DNA from: JAYSYM01 sp964543475
GTDB taxonomy: Bacteria > Bdellovibrionota > Bdellovibrionia > Bdellovibrionales > JAMPXM01
Direction: 5' to 3'
Length of the DNA: 64,000 nt
NCBI GenBank assembly: GCA_964543475.1
Contig: CAZIYJ010000005.1
Span: forward strand, 62,001-126,000
Below the pieces are notes generated by a model, which had not been told where the DNA came from, ran no database searches, and was given only the letters and a program-made list of their open reading frames with translations. Positions within the stretch are counted from its first letter, which is position 1. Each line of letters starts with the position of its first letter. The translations under genes and the position numbers were made by a program. Shown piece by piece: positions 50,347-59,155 of the stretch.

Positions 50347-51465
50347 CTAACGTCGCGCTTTCACACGAAGCTCAATTTCGTTACTTTCAGCGTTTCCGAC
50401 TTCAGTCTGGAAACTTGGTAACTGAGCCTTCTTAAGCTGCTCAGTGAGTGTAGAAAGTGAGCCTTTAAAGTCTGCTTCTAAAACCACGCGATCAGAGGAG
50501 AATTTTCGATCTCTAAGATTTTTAAGCTCTCTGACACTACGATTTAGTTCTGTTTTAAAGTCCTCGAGCTGCTTTGGAGTTAAAGTCCCGACTGCTGCAA
50601 TCTGAACAGCCGTTGATCCTACTACTCCCGTCTGCCAAGCTTCGTAAACGGTCGCAGTCAGTTCTTTTGAAACTTCAGTAAACATTTGCTCTGCCGCTGC
50701 TTTAACTGTTGCTTCGTTGAATCGAGAAAGTTTGGTTGATCGCGTGAGATCTACTAACAAGCGAGAGTCAGAAGCTTGATACACTCCAACTTTAAGAGCG
50801 AACGTGCCAGTTCCGTCTTCAAGTTTGCGGTAGCGGCCTTCGCCGCGCACGACCATTTGCGCTTTCGCTGCATCTAGAAGTTCTGTTTCTGAAAAGCTAG
50901 CTTTAGAAACCACTGCAAGTTCAAAACCCTTTTTCTTCAGATCTGCCGCAAGTTTCGCCTGCCAAATTTTTTGCAACGTCACTAAATCAAGTTTTCCCTC
51001 GGTGGCTTCAGGAGCCCAAGACTTAAACGAAACTTCTGAATTTTTGTCGGTGAACGCAACTAACGAAATTAAAGTTCCGGGTGTCTCAGTGTCCGCCAAA
51101 AGACCTGCTGACTGAACAATTTTTCGGAGTGAATCTGGAGATACTTTCAATTCAACTGAAACTTTAAAGCCATTGGGAGACTGGGCGGCTTGGCTTGGTC
51201 GAGTGAATGGAATGAACTTTGATGATTGCGAAATAATTTTTTTATCTATGATGTCTTTGTTTTTACGATATTTAGCGTCACCAATTAAATCGATGACCTG
51301 ATTACGAGCTGTAGTTTCAGTGGCTTGTGCTGTGATCTCGCGAACAGCGTCGGCGGCAGTCGTTGCAGTTGCGCTGATTCCATCGAATTTAACAGAAATT
51401 AAATCAGTCTGTGCGCCGGCGTTTAAAGTCAAAAAGGTTGCTACTAAAATTGCGAAAATCTTCAT
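50347..51465 (-). CDS. Secreted protein with FlgT N-domain-like region
   Basis: 372 residues from ATG 51465, with GGAGGG upstream. Signal peptide MKIFAILVATFLTLNAGAQT. Residues ~25-125 follow the FlgT_N layout (DAVREITAQATETTARNQVIDLIG, then ISQSSKFIPF, then GFKVSVELKVSPDSLRKIV). The rest contains two alpha/beta segments (ISLVAFTDKNSEVSF; MVVRGEGRYRKLEDGTGTFALKVGV) that resemble FlgT-type middle domains. It lies 39 bases before the FlgT-C-like lipoprotein gene. The FlgT link is by pattern, not database match. Confidence 0.65.
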   Translation of the reverse strand: MKIFAILVATFLTLNAGAQTDLISVKFDGISATATTAADAVREITAQATETTARNQVIDLIGDAKYRKNKDIIDKKIISQSSKFIPFTRPSQAAQSPNGFKVSVELKVSPDSLRKIVQSAGLLADTETPGTLISLVAFTDKNSEVSFKSWAPEATEGKLDLVTLQKIWQAKLAADLKKKGFELAVVSKASFSETELLDAAKAQMVVRGEGRYRKLEDGTGTFALKVGVYQASDSRLLVDLTRSTKLSRFNEATVKAAAEQMFTEVSKELTATVYEAWQTGVVGSTAVQIAAVGTLTPKQLEDFKTELNRSVRELKNLRDRKFSSDRVVLEADFKGSLSTLTEQLKKAQLPSFQTEVGNAESNEIELRVKARR

Positions 51466-51482
51466 TTTGCCCTCCGGGCCTA

Positions 51483-54400
51483 TCACGCACGAATTTGAAC
51501 AAAGTCAGTTCTACCAAATAATCCATGTAAGTTTTCAAAGAATGCTTGAGTCGGATCGATTCCAAGCGGCTCACTAACTTCCATCGTTACAGTCTTCTGT
51601 AAATCAGGTAACTCGATTTCTAGTTCGACACCGGTCGACCCAGGAAACTTTTTCAGTACGTCGCTCAAAAGGCCCAAGCGATCTTGCATGCTTGCATCAA
51701 TCTTTAAAGTCATGTGCTTTGATTTACGAAGTACTTCTTCTAAAATTCCCACGCGATCTACCAGTATTTTGCAGGCTTCGCCGTCTCTCTCAAGAACTCC
51801 GCCTAACAAAACTGGTAAATCTGATTTCAAGGGGGCTTCGGCTTTAACAAACACATCTGGGAATACAACTAGTTCCACTTGTCCGGTGAGATCTTCAAGT
51901 TGGGCAAACGCCATGCGCGTACCCTTTTTGGTAATCAAATCGCGAACGCTCGTGATCAAGCCAGCTAATACAACGCGCTTTTTATGGTCTTGAGTTTTTA
52001 ACTGATCAATCGTGCAAGTCGTCCACATTTTATAAAGCCCAGTGTAACCACTGAGAGGATGATCACTTAAGTAGAAGCCTAGAACTTCTTTTTCATAAGC
52101 TAAGCGCGCGCCGCGGCCCCACGGTTCAGAATTCGCCAAGATCACTTTATGTTTCTGGGTCTCTTCAGCATCAGCCATTGCAAAGAGGCTCACCTGGCCG
52201 ACTTCTTTATCTTTACGAGTTGATTCTGCGCGCTCTAAGAATTTTTCGTACCCGTTAATCAACTGAGCCCTATGCGCACCGTAATTGTCGAACGCACCCG
52301 CTTTGATTAAGCACTCAAGAGCTTTCCGGTTCACTTTGCGAGTATCAACACTTTCAAAGAACTCATCGAGATTCTCGAATTTGTGATTAGGAATCTTGTT
52401 CCGCGCATCGATAATGTTCTCAACGGCACCCTCTCCAACTCCTTTGATGGCGCCCAAAGAGAAATAGATTGTCTCGTCTTTGACGTTAAACTTGTAATCA
52501 GAGTGATTGACGTGCGGAGGCTCAACATTGATTCCGCGCTGCCGAGCATCGCGAACGTATTTTACGATATTGTCAGTGTTACTCATCTCAGTTGAGAGAA
52601 GGGCTGCATAGAATTCAATTGGATAATAATTCTTAAGCCATGCTGTTTGGGCCGCGATCACACAGTAAGCAGCAGCGTGAGATTTGTTGAATCCGTAGTT
52701 AGCAAATTCTTTCATGAGTTCAAAAAGCTCTCCAGCTTTTTTCGCATCATGACCGTTGTCATTTGCACCCTTCATGAAACGCTCTTTTTGCGCATCCATT
52801 TCAGAAGCAATTTTCTTACCCATCGCTCGACGTAACATATCGGCTTCACCAAGTGAGTAGTTAGCGATCTTCGATGAAATCGCCATTACCTGTTCTTGGT
52901 AAATAATAATCCCGTAGGTCTCAGAAAGAATTTCTTCAAGCTCCGGAAATAAATATTCAACTTTAGCTTCGCCATGTTTTCGGCGAGTGAACTCAGGAAT
53001 CATGTCCATCGGACCAGGACGATAGAGAGCGTTGATGGCCGTGATGTCTTCGAAACTGTTCGGCCGAATCTTTCTGACCGTATCAGTAATGCCGTCACCT
53101 TCAAACTGGAAGATACCTGCTGTGTCGCCTCTCGACATAATATCGTAAATGCCCGGATCAGAAAGCGGAATATCTTGCGGAAGAATTTTCTTTCCGCGGT
53201 TTTTCTCAATCAACTCAAGCGCATTTTGAATGTGCGTAAGAGTTTTTAGTCCCAAGAAGTCGAATTTAATTAGGCCGATTTTTTCGGCCCACTTCATATC
53301 GTACTGAACTACGTTTTCGCCATCAGCACCTTTGTAAAGTGGAGCATGCTCAACCAAGTTATCATCTGCAATGACAACTCCGGCTGCGTGAATGCCCGCA
53401 TGTCGAACTAACCCTTCGATTTGTTGAGCGATGTCGATCATGTTCTCAACTTGCGGATTATTCTCCATCTGCTCTTTGATGCGTGGTTCAAGCTCAAGAG
53501 CTTCTTTGATTGTGATGCCGAGTTTTTCAGGCATCAACTTTGATATCACATCAACTTCGGCGTAGGTCATGCCGAGTACGCGGCCGACATCGCGAATGGC
53601 AGCGCGTGCCTGCAGTCGACCGTAAGTAATAATTTGCGATACGTTTGCCTGTCCGTATTTCTGAGTGACGTAATCAATTACGCTTTGACGTTTTTCCTGA
53701 CAGAAATCGATATCGAAATCGGGCATCGAGATACGTTCAGGATTTAAGAAACGTTCGAAAAGAAGATTATATTTTACCGGATCAAGATCTGTAATACGGA
53801 GGCAATACGCAACAAGCGATCCTGCTCCCGAACCCCGTCCTGGCCCAACAGGGACACCATTGTCTTTTGCCCAATTGATGAAGTCCTGAACGATTAAGAA
53901 GTAAGAATCGAAACCCATTCGATTGATAATTCCAAGTTCGTAATCTAATCGCTTTCCGTAATTTGGTTTTACAGCTTCGTCGACGGCTTCTCCGCGTGCG
54001 GCGGCTTCTTTGAATCGAAGTTCAAGGCCCTCAAACGAATAAGTCTTAATGGCATCTTTTTGAGTAAGGCCTTTTGGCGTTGGGAATGTTGGTAAGTGAT
54101 AAATAGGCTTACCAGCATCGTCTTTGAGTTTGAATTTTACATCACAGCGTTCAGCTATTTCTAAAGTTGCGGCCAAGGCCTGTGGCACATCTTTAAAGAG
54201 CTTTTTCATTTGATCTGCAGATTTAAAATAGAACTGATCTGAGCCAAGGCGATAACGAGATTCATCTTGAATAGTTTTGTTAGAGCCAATGCAAATCAAT
54301 ACTTCTTGCGAAAGTTGATCAGCTTGTTCGAGGTAATGAACGTTGTTGGCTGCAACTACTGGCACGCCCGTGATTTTCGAAGCCTCGAGAAGGAATTCAT

Positions 54401-54959
54401 TGATCTTATCCCACTCAGGACCGGTGCGATTCATTTCTAAGTAAAAACGCTCCGGATAAATTGCCGCAATCTCGCGAACTTTTTGAAGTGCCGCCTCTGC
54501 GCCGAATCTTTCGAAAGCGTAATTCACTTCTCCGCGTGATCCGCCAGAAAGAACAATCAAATCGTCTGAATACTTTTTTAAAACATCCCAATCAACTCGC
54601 GGCTTGTAGTAAAAGCCCTCTTGGTAGCCAATTGAGCTAAGCTTACAGAGGTTTTTATAACCTTTGTAGTTTTGCGCAAGCACTACAAGTCGAGTGTTTG
54701 GCTGCTGAGCTGCTTCGCGATCTTCACCTTTGATTAATCGCGACTTTGGCGCGAGATAAAGATCAATTCCGAGAATAGGCTTAATCCCCAAATCCTTAGC
54801 ACCAAAATAAAACTCAACTGCACCGAACATGTTGCCGTTATCAGTAAGCGCAACTGCAGGCTGGCCGTCGTCCTGGGCCTTTTTTAATAGCGCTCCCGTT
54901 CGGCAGGTCGCTTCTAAAAGTGAGTACTGAGAATGTGTGTGTAAGTGAACGAAGCTCAA
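51483..54959 (-). CDS. dnaE: DNA polymerase III alpha subunit
   Basis: Replicative DNA polymerase, 1158 residues. Starts MSFVHLHTHSQYSLLEATCRTGAL (PHP domain). The polymerase active-site loop PDFDIDFCQEKR and the GPGRGSGAGSLVAYCLRITDLDP region are clear; the C-terminal part has OB-fold features (VVLAGLITSVRDLITKKGTRMAFAQLEDLTG). The start is TTG, three bases after the guaA stop; no ATG precedes the conserved PHP start. Being fused in one transcript with guaB-guaA is an unusual context. Confidence 0.97.
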   Translation of the reverse strand: MSFVHLHTHSQYSLLEATCRTGALLKKAQDDGQPAVALTDNGNMFGAVEFYFGAKDLGIKPILGIDLYLAPKSRLIKGEDREAAQQPNTRLVVLAQNYKGYKNLCKLSSIGYQEGFYYKPRVDWDVLKKYSDDLIVLSGGSRGEVNYAFERFGAEAALQKVREIAAIYPERFYLEMNRTGPEWDKINEFLLEASKITGVPVVAANNVHYLEQADQLSQEVLICIGSNKTIQDESRYRLGSDQFYFKSADQMKKLFKDVPQALAATLEIAERCDVKFKLKDDAGKPIYHLPTFPTPKGLTQKDAIKTYSFEGLELRFKEAAARGEAVDEAVKPNYGKRLDYELGIINRMGFDSYFLIVQDFINWAKDNGVPVGPGRGSGAGSLVAYCLRITDLDPVKYNLLFERFLNPERISMPDFDIDFCQEKRQSVIDYVTQKYGQANVSQIITYGRLQARAAIRDVGRVLGMTYAEVDVISKLMPEKLGITIKEALELEPRIKEQMENNPQVENMIDIAQQIEGLVRHAGIHAAGVVIADDNLVEHAPLYKGADGENVVQYDMKWAEKIGLIKFDFLGLKTLTHIQNALELIEKNRGKKILPQDIPLSDPGIYDIMSRGDTAGIFQFEGDGITDTVRKIRPNSFEDITAINALYRPGPMDMIPEFTRRKHGEAKVEYLFPELEEILSETYGIIIYQEQVMAISSKIANYSLGEADMLRRAMGKKIASEMDAQKERFMKGANDNGHDAKKAGELFELMKEFANYGFNKSHAAAYCVIAAQTAWLKNYYPIEFYAALLSTEMSNTDNIVKYVRDARQRGINVEPPHVNHSDYKFNVKDETIYFSLGAIKGVGEGAVENIIDARNKIPNHKFENLDEFFESVDTRKVNRKALECLIKAGAFDNYGAHRAQLINGYEKFLERAESTRKDKEVGQVSLFAMADAEETQKHKVILANSEPWGRGARLAYEKEVLGFYLSDHPLSGYTGLYKMWTTCTIDQLKTQDHKKRVVLAGLITSVRDLITKKGTRMAFAQLEDLTGQVELVVFPDVFVKAEAPLKSDLPVLLGGVLERDGEACKILVDRVGILEEVLRKSKHMTLKIDASMQDRLGLLSDVLKKFPGSTGVELEIELPDLQKTVTMEVSEPLGIDPTQAFFENLHGLFGRTDFVQIRA

Positions 54960-54962
54960 AGT

Positions 54963-56522
54963 TTATTCCCACTCAATCGTGCCAGGTGGCTTACTAGTTA
55001 CGTCGTAAACAACTCGATTAACGCCTTTAACTTCATTCGTAATGCGATTTGAAACTTTGCGCATGAATTCGAATTCAAAAGGATACCAGTCGGCTGTCAT
55101 TCCATCTGAGGATGTTACTGCTCTCAGGGCTAAAACCTTTTCATAGGTGCGCCCGTCACCTTGTACTCCAACTGTTTTCACCGGCAGTAGAACACAAAAT
55201 GCCTGCCAAATATTATGATACAAATTATTAGATCTCAATTCGCCAATGAAAATGTCATCTGCTTCTCTTACGATCTCTAAATTCTCGCGATTCACTTCGC
55301 CCATAATACGGATTGCTAAACCTGGGCCAGGGAACGGATGTCGATCTAACAAATGTGGCGGCAAGCCAATCTGCTTTCCGATCGCTCGGACTTCGTCTTT
55401 AAATAGCTCTCTGAGTGGCTCTACGAGCTTCATGTTCATCTTCTCAGGCAAACCACCCACGTTGTGATGCGATTTGATTGTGACCGATGCTCCTCGCGGA
55501 GAAACGCTTTCTATGACGTCCGGGTACAGCGTACCTTGCGCTAAGAATTCAGGTTTATGACCGATCTCTTTTGCTACGCGATCAGCGGCACTTTGAAACA
55601 CGTCAATAAAGACTTTTCCGATCGCTTTACGCTTTAACTCTGGGTCCTCTAGACCTTTGAGCGCCGACATAAATAGTTCAACAGCGTCGACACCTTTAAC
55701 GTTGAGTCCATGTCCTTCATAATTTTTAATTACAGAGTCGTATTCATTTTTGCGAAGTAAACCGTTGTTTACAAAGATGCAGTGCACACGATCTTTACCT
55801 AAAGCTTTGGTAAGGAGAGTCGCGGCTACAGAAGAATCAACTCCGCCGCTTAAACCGCAAATCACATGCGCCGTTGAACCAACTTTTTTGCGAGCTTCAT
55901 CCATCAACTGCTCAGCAACTTGCGGAGGATTCCAATTCGGATCAGCTTTGCAATATTCAAAAACAAAAGCTGACAGTAGCTGAGTGCCTTTGTCCGTGTG
56001 TGTGACTTCCGGATGAAATTGCAAAGCCCAAATTCCATCCCCTTTCATAGCAGCAGCGTGATTAGTTTCGCTGAGCCCAATTATTTCAAAGCCAGGGGGC
56101 GGAACTTTCACTATATCGCCGTGGCTCATCCACACTCGTTGCTTACTGTTGAGAAGACTTCCAAGTTTCTGATGGAATGAAGATTTCCATGTAACTGTAT
56201 TGAATCCATATTCACGCTGTTCAGCCTTCTCTACTATTCCGCCGAGATCGCTTGCGATGAGTTGCATCCCATAACAAATACCTAACAGCGGAGCGACTGA
56301 TTTAAGTTCAGAAATATTACGATACGGAGAACCTTCTTCGTGAACTGAACTTGGTCCGCCACTGAGAATAATTCCCTTAGGCTCGAGAGCTTTAATTTTG
56401 TCTAAAGGAGCATCAAACGGCAAAATTTCAGAATAGACATTCAGTTCGCGAAGACGTCGCGCGATCAGCTGAGTCAGCTGTGATCCAAAATCTAAAACTA
56501 CAAAGCCACCTTTGTGCTGCAC
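54963..56522 (-). CDS. guaA: GMP synthase (glutamine-hydrolysing)
   Basis: Converts XMP to GMP. 519 residues: class I glutamine amidotransferase with Cys83 (LLGICYGMQLIA) and His/Glu in WALQFHPEVTHTDKG, then the ATP pyrophosphatase loop GLSGGVDSSVAATLL and the dimerisation domain with DRHPFPGPGLAIRI and the invariant C-terminal GTIEWE. Starts 19 bases after the guaB stop. Confidence 0.98.
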   Translation of the reverse strand: MQHKGGFVVLDFGSQLTQLIARRLRELNVYSEILPFDAPLDKIKALEPKGIILSGGPSSVHEEGSPYRNISELKSVAPLLGICYGMQLIASDLGGIVEKAEQREYGFNTVTWKSSFHQKLGSLLNSKQRVWMSHGDIVKVPPPGFEIIGLSETNHAAAMKGDGIWALQFHPEVTHTDKGTQLLSAFVFEYCKADPNWNPPQVAEQLMDEARKKVGSTAHVICGLSGGVDSSVAATLLTKALGKDRVHCIFVNNGLLRKNEYDSVIKNYEGHGLNVKGVDAVELFMSALKGLEDPELKRKAIGKVFIDVFQSAADRVAKEIGHKPEFLAQGTLYPDVIESVSPRGASVTIKSHHNVGGLPEKMNMKLVEPLRELFKDEVRAIGKQIGLPPHLLDRHPFPGPGLAIRIMGEVNRENLEIVREADDIFIGELRSNNLYHNIWQAFCVLLPVKTVGVQGDGRTYEKVLALRAVTSSDGMTADWYPFEFEFMRKVSNRITNEVKGVNRVVYDVTSKPPGTIEWE

Positions 56523-56541
56523 TCGATGTGTCCTTTTTTGG

Positions 56542-57999
56542 CTATTCTAAACGGTAATTTGGTGCTTCTTTAGTAATGCTCACGTCATGCACGTGCGATT
56601 CACGTAAACCCTGAGCACTAATGCGAACGTACTTTGCTTTCTTTTGTAGATCTTCGATGTTCTCAGCGCCTAGATAACCCATACCTGATTTTAATCCGCC
56701 AATCAGTTGATGGAGGATGGCACTCGCAGACCCTTTGTAAGGGACTCGGCCTTCAATTCCCTCTGGCACTAACTTATCAAAGTCTTCAACTGAAGCTTGG
56801 CCGTAGCGATCTTTTGAGCCCTTTTGCATAGCGCCCATTGATCCCATCCCGCGATAAACTTTATAAGTTCGACCTTGGAACAAGATTGTTTCGCCCGGGC
56901 TCTCGTCAGCACCAGCTAACAAGTTGCCGATCATCACTGAGTTCGCACCAAGTGCTAAGGCTTTTGTAATGTCGCCAGCGAATTTAATGCCGCCGTCAGC
57001 AATAATAGTTTTACCAAGCTTCTTTGCAAGCTTTCCGCACTCCATCACCGCAGAGATTTGCGGCATACCGACGCCTGCGATAATTCGCGTCGTACAAATA
57101 CTTCCAGGGCCAACGCCAACTTTAACTACCTCAGCGCCACTCTTAATCAAAGCTTCAGTACCATCGGCAGTGACTACGTTACCCGCGCAAATAACAGTGT
57201 CTTTAAATTTGCCTGATGCCCACTTTGTCATTTCGAGAACGTTCTTTGAATGCCCGTGAGCTGTATCAATCACAACGACATCGCAGCCAGAGGCTACTAG
57301 TGCTTCAGCTCGTTCACGTGAAGTTGCGTCGACACCAATTGCTGCGCCCACAATCAGGCGACCGTGCGTATCTTTGGTAGCCAATGGATAGGCTTTTGCT
57401 TTCTCAATATCTTTAATTGTGATCAGGCCGCGGAGTTTTCCGCTTTTGTCGACGACCGGAAGTTTTTCAATTCGATGCTGTCCTAAAATCGCTTTAGCCT
57501 GCTCCAAAGTCGTTCCGACTTCGGCAGTGACCAGACCTTCTTTTGTCATGATGTTCGAAACCGATTGATTTAAGTTTTTCTCGAACCGCAAATCTCGGTT
57601 AGTAAGAATGCCGATAAGCTTTCCGTCCATTGTGATCGGCACGCCACTGATCGAATACTTTTTCATTAGCTCTACAGCTTCTGACACCATCGCTGACGGT
57701 CCTAAAGTAATCGGATCGAGGATCATTCCCGATTCGTACTTTTTCACCTTCTCAACCTCGAAAGCCTGGGCTTCAATATCTAAATTCTTATGTATCACTC
57801 CCAAGCCACCTTGCTGAGCCATGATACGAGCCGTTTTATTCTCGGTGACCGTATCCATCGCCGAAGAAATAATTGGCGTATTAAGAACTATGTCGCGGGC
57901 GAAGAATGATTTTGCCGAGATCTCAGTCGGCACAATTTCGGAGTACTGCGGGATTAAAAGAATGTCATCGAAGGTCAGAGCGTAATTTAAATCTTCCAT
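56542..57999 (-). CDS. guaB: Inosine-5'-monophosphate dehydrogenase
   Basis: NAD-dependent oxidation of IMP to XMP. 485 residues from ATG 57999, chosen because AAGGGG lies five bases upstream and MEDLNYALTFDDILL is the family start; a longer frame to 58035 lacks support. Two CBS domains (~92-208) interrupt the barrel. Cys302 (GPGSICTTRI) is the nucleophile. Followed by guaA in the usual order. Confidence 0.97.
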   Translation of the reverse strand: MEDLNYALTFDDILLIPQYSEIVPTEISAKSFFARDIVLNTPIISSAMDTVTENKTARIMAQQGGLGVIHKNLDIEAQAFEVEKVKKYESGMILDPITLGPSAMVSEAVELMKKYSISGVPITMDGKLIGILTNRDLRFEKNLNQSVSNIMTKEGLVTAEVGTTLEQAKAILGQHRIEKLPVVDKSGKLRGLITIKDIEKAKAYPLATKDTHGRLIVGAAIGVDATSRERAEALVASGCDVVVIDTAHGHSKNVLEMTKWASGKFKDTVICAGNVVTADGTEALIKSGAEVVKVGVGPGSICTTRIIAGVGMPQISAVMECGKLAKKLGKTIIADGGIKFAGDITKALALGANSVMIGNLLAGADESPGETILFQGRTYKVYRGMGSMGAMQKGSKDRYGQASVEDFDKLVPEGIEGRVPYKGSASAILHQLIGGLKSGMGYLGAENIEDLQKKAKYVRISAQGLRESHVHDVSITKEAPNYRLE

Positions 58000-58024
58000 T
58001 TGACCCCTTAAACTTGGTTTCGTC

Positions 58025-58570
58025 TTACAGTTCAAATTTCATATCCGCTGGTGGGCGGCTTGAAGGATCTTGATACCACTTCTTGTACATTAAATAATTA
58101 TCAGCCGATTTATCTAAGAACTTAATCTCTTCAGGCTTAAGCTTGCGAACTGCTTTCGCCGGTCGCCCCATGATCAAATAGCCTTCTTCAAAGCTGGAGT
58201 TCTCAGTCACTAAACTCCCCGCTCCAACAATTGAAAGCCGCGGAATTTTAGCGTTATCCATGATCACTGTACCCATACCAACTAAAACTAAATCGCCGAT
58301 TTCACATCCGTGCATGATCACTGAATGACCAATGGTGACTCGGTTGCCGATCTTCGCGTGGGCTTTGTTGAAGGTGCCATGAATGACAGAGTTGTCTTGT
58401 ATGTTGGTCTCATCGCCGATCGTGATTGGCCCGATGTCACCACGCAAAGTGCAGTTAAACCAGATCGAACAATCGCGACCAATTTTAACTTTTCCGATGA
58501 TGTCTGCAGATGGCGCAATGTAGCTGCCAGAGCCGATTTCTGGCGTATGACCAAGTACTGAAAGTAGCAT
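58025..58570 (-). CDS. Gamma-carbonic-anhydrase-family protein
   Basis: 181 residues of left-handed beta-helix hexapeptide repeats (IGKVKIGRDCSIWFNCTLRGDIGPITIGDETNIQDNSVI) with metal ligands His64, His82 and His87 and the C-terminal GRPAKAVRKLKPEEI helix typical of YrdA/PaaY-type proteins. Carbonic anhydrase activity in the family is variable, so the reaction here is uncertain. Six bases after the bifunctional nuclease gene and 25 before guaB. Confidence 0.9.
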   Translation of the reverse strand: MLLSVLGHTPEIGSGSYIAPSADIIGKVKIGRDCSIWFNCTLRGDIGPITIGDETNIQDNSVIHGTFNKAHAKIGNRVTIGHSVIMHGCEIGDLVLVGMGTVIMDNAKIPRLSIVGAGSLVTENSSFEEGYLIMGRPAKAVRKLKPEEIKFLDKSADNYLMYKKWYQDPSSRPPADMKFEL

Positions 58571-58576
58571 GGCCGA

Positions 58577-59155
58577 TTACATCATAAAGAGGTGCTTCTT
58601 GGAACCTAATTCAGGATTTGCCAAGAGAGCTTTTTCGAAATCCCCGAGCTGAGCATCGATCTGACGGCATTGCATCATGTGCTCTTTAGTGCTGAAAAAG
58701 GGTGCGCCTAATCCGAGCGTAAATGCAGCTGCATCTTCAGCTCGAACTCTTAGCCGAGTGAGCTGCGAATTGCCTGCGAAATGCAAAACAGCGTATTGAT
58801 GATGGCCAACCAATTCGTTTATATCGCAGCGAACGAGCTCTGCGCCAAAGGCTCGCATAACTTTTCGGGTGACCGCAAGCGGATCACCAGCGACCTCAGC
58901 TTTTGAAAGATCGGCTAACGCCATTCCCGCAGAGACCGGGCTTAGCCATACTGGCAGCGTTTCAGATTCATCTTCACTTTTTAAGAGCAGAATTGGACGA
59001 GCATTCGGTGAATGGACCGTGATTCCGAAGGGAGTTAGTTCAAGCCACTCTGGGCCAGGGACATTTGCAGCGACCTTTGCAGAGTTCTTTTTTCTTCTGA
59101 GAATGACGCTCTTCCGTGGTTTTTTTCTAGCGCTCGCCTTTGGCTCGATCCTCAT
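58577..59155 (-). CDS. Bifunctional nuclease family protein (DUF151)
   Basis: 192 residues. A basic N-terminal tail (KKPRKSVILRRKKNSAK) is followed by the DUF151 fold: LPVWLSPVSAGMALADLSK (compare LPIWIG-x-x-EA), RKVMRAFGAELVRCDINE and ALHFAGNSQLTRLRVRAEDAAAF-type strands. The usual RP-x-x-HDL motif is changed (GDPLAVTRKVM). Nuclease activity in this family is reported for a plant member only, so function is uncertain. ATGA overlap with miaB, a common pairing in related bacteria, as I recall. Confidence 0.75.
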   Translation of the reverse strand: MRIEPKASARKKPRKSVILRRKKNSAKVAANVPGPEWLELTPFGITVHSPNARPILLLKSEDESETLPVWLSPVSAGMALADLSKAEVAGDPLAVTRKVMRAFGAELVRCDINELVGHHQYAVLHFAGNSQLTRLRVRAEDAAAFTLGLGAPFFSTKEHMMQCRQIDAQLGDFEKALLANPELGSKKHLFMM

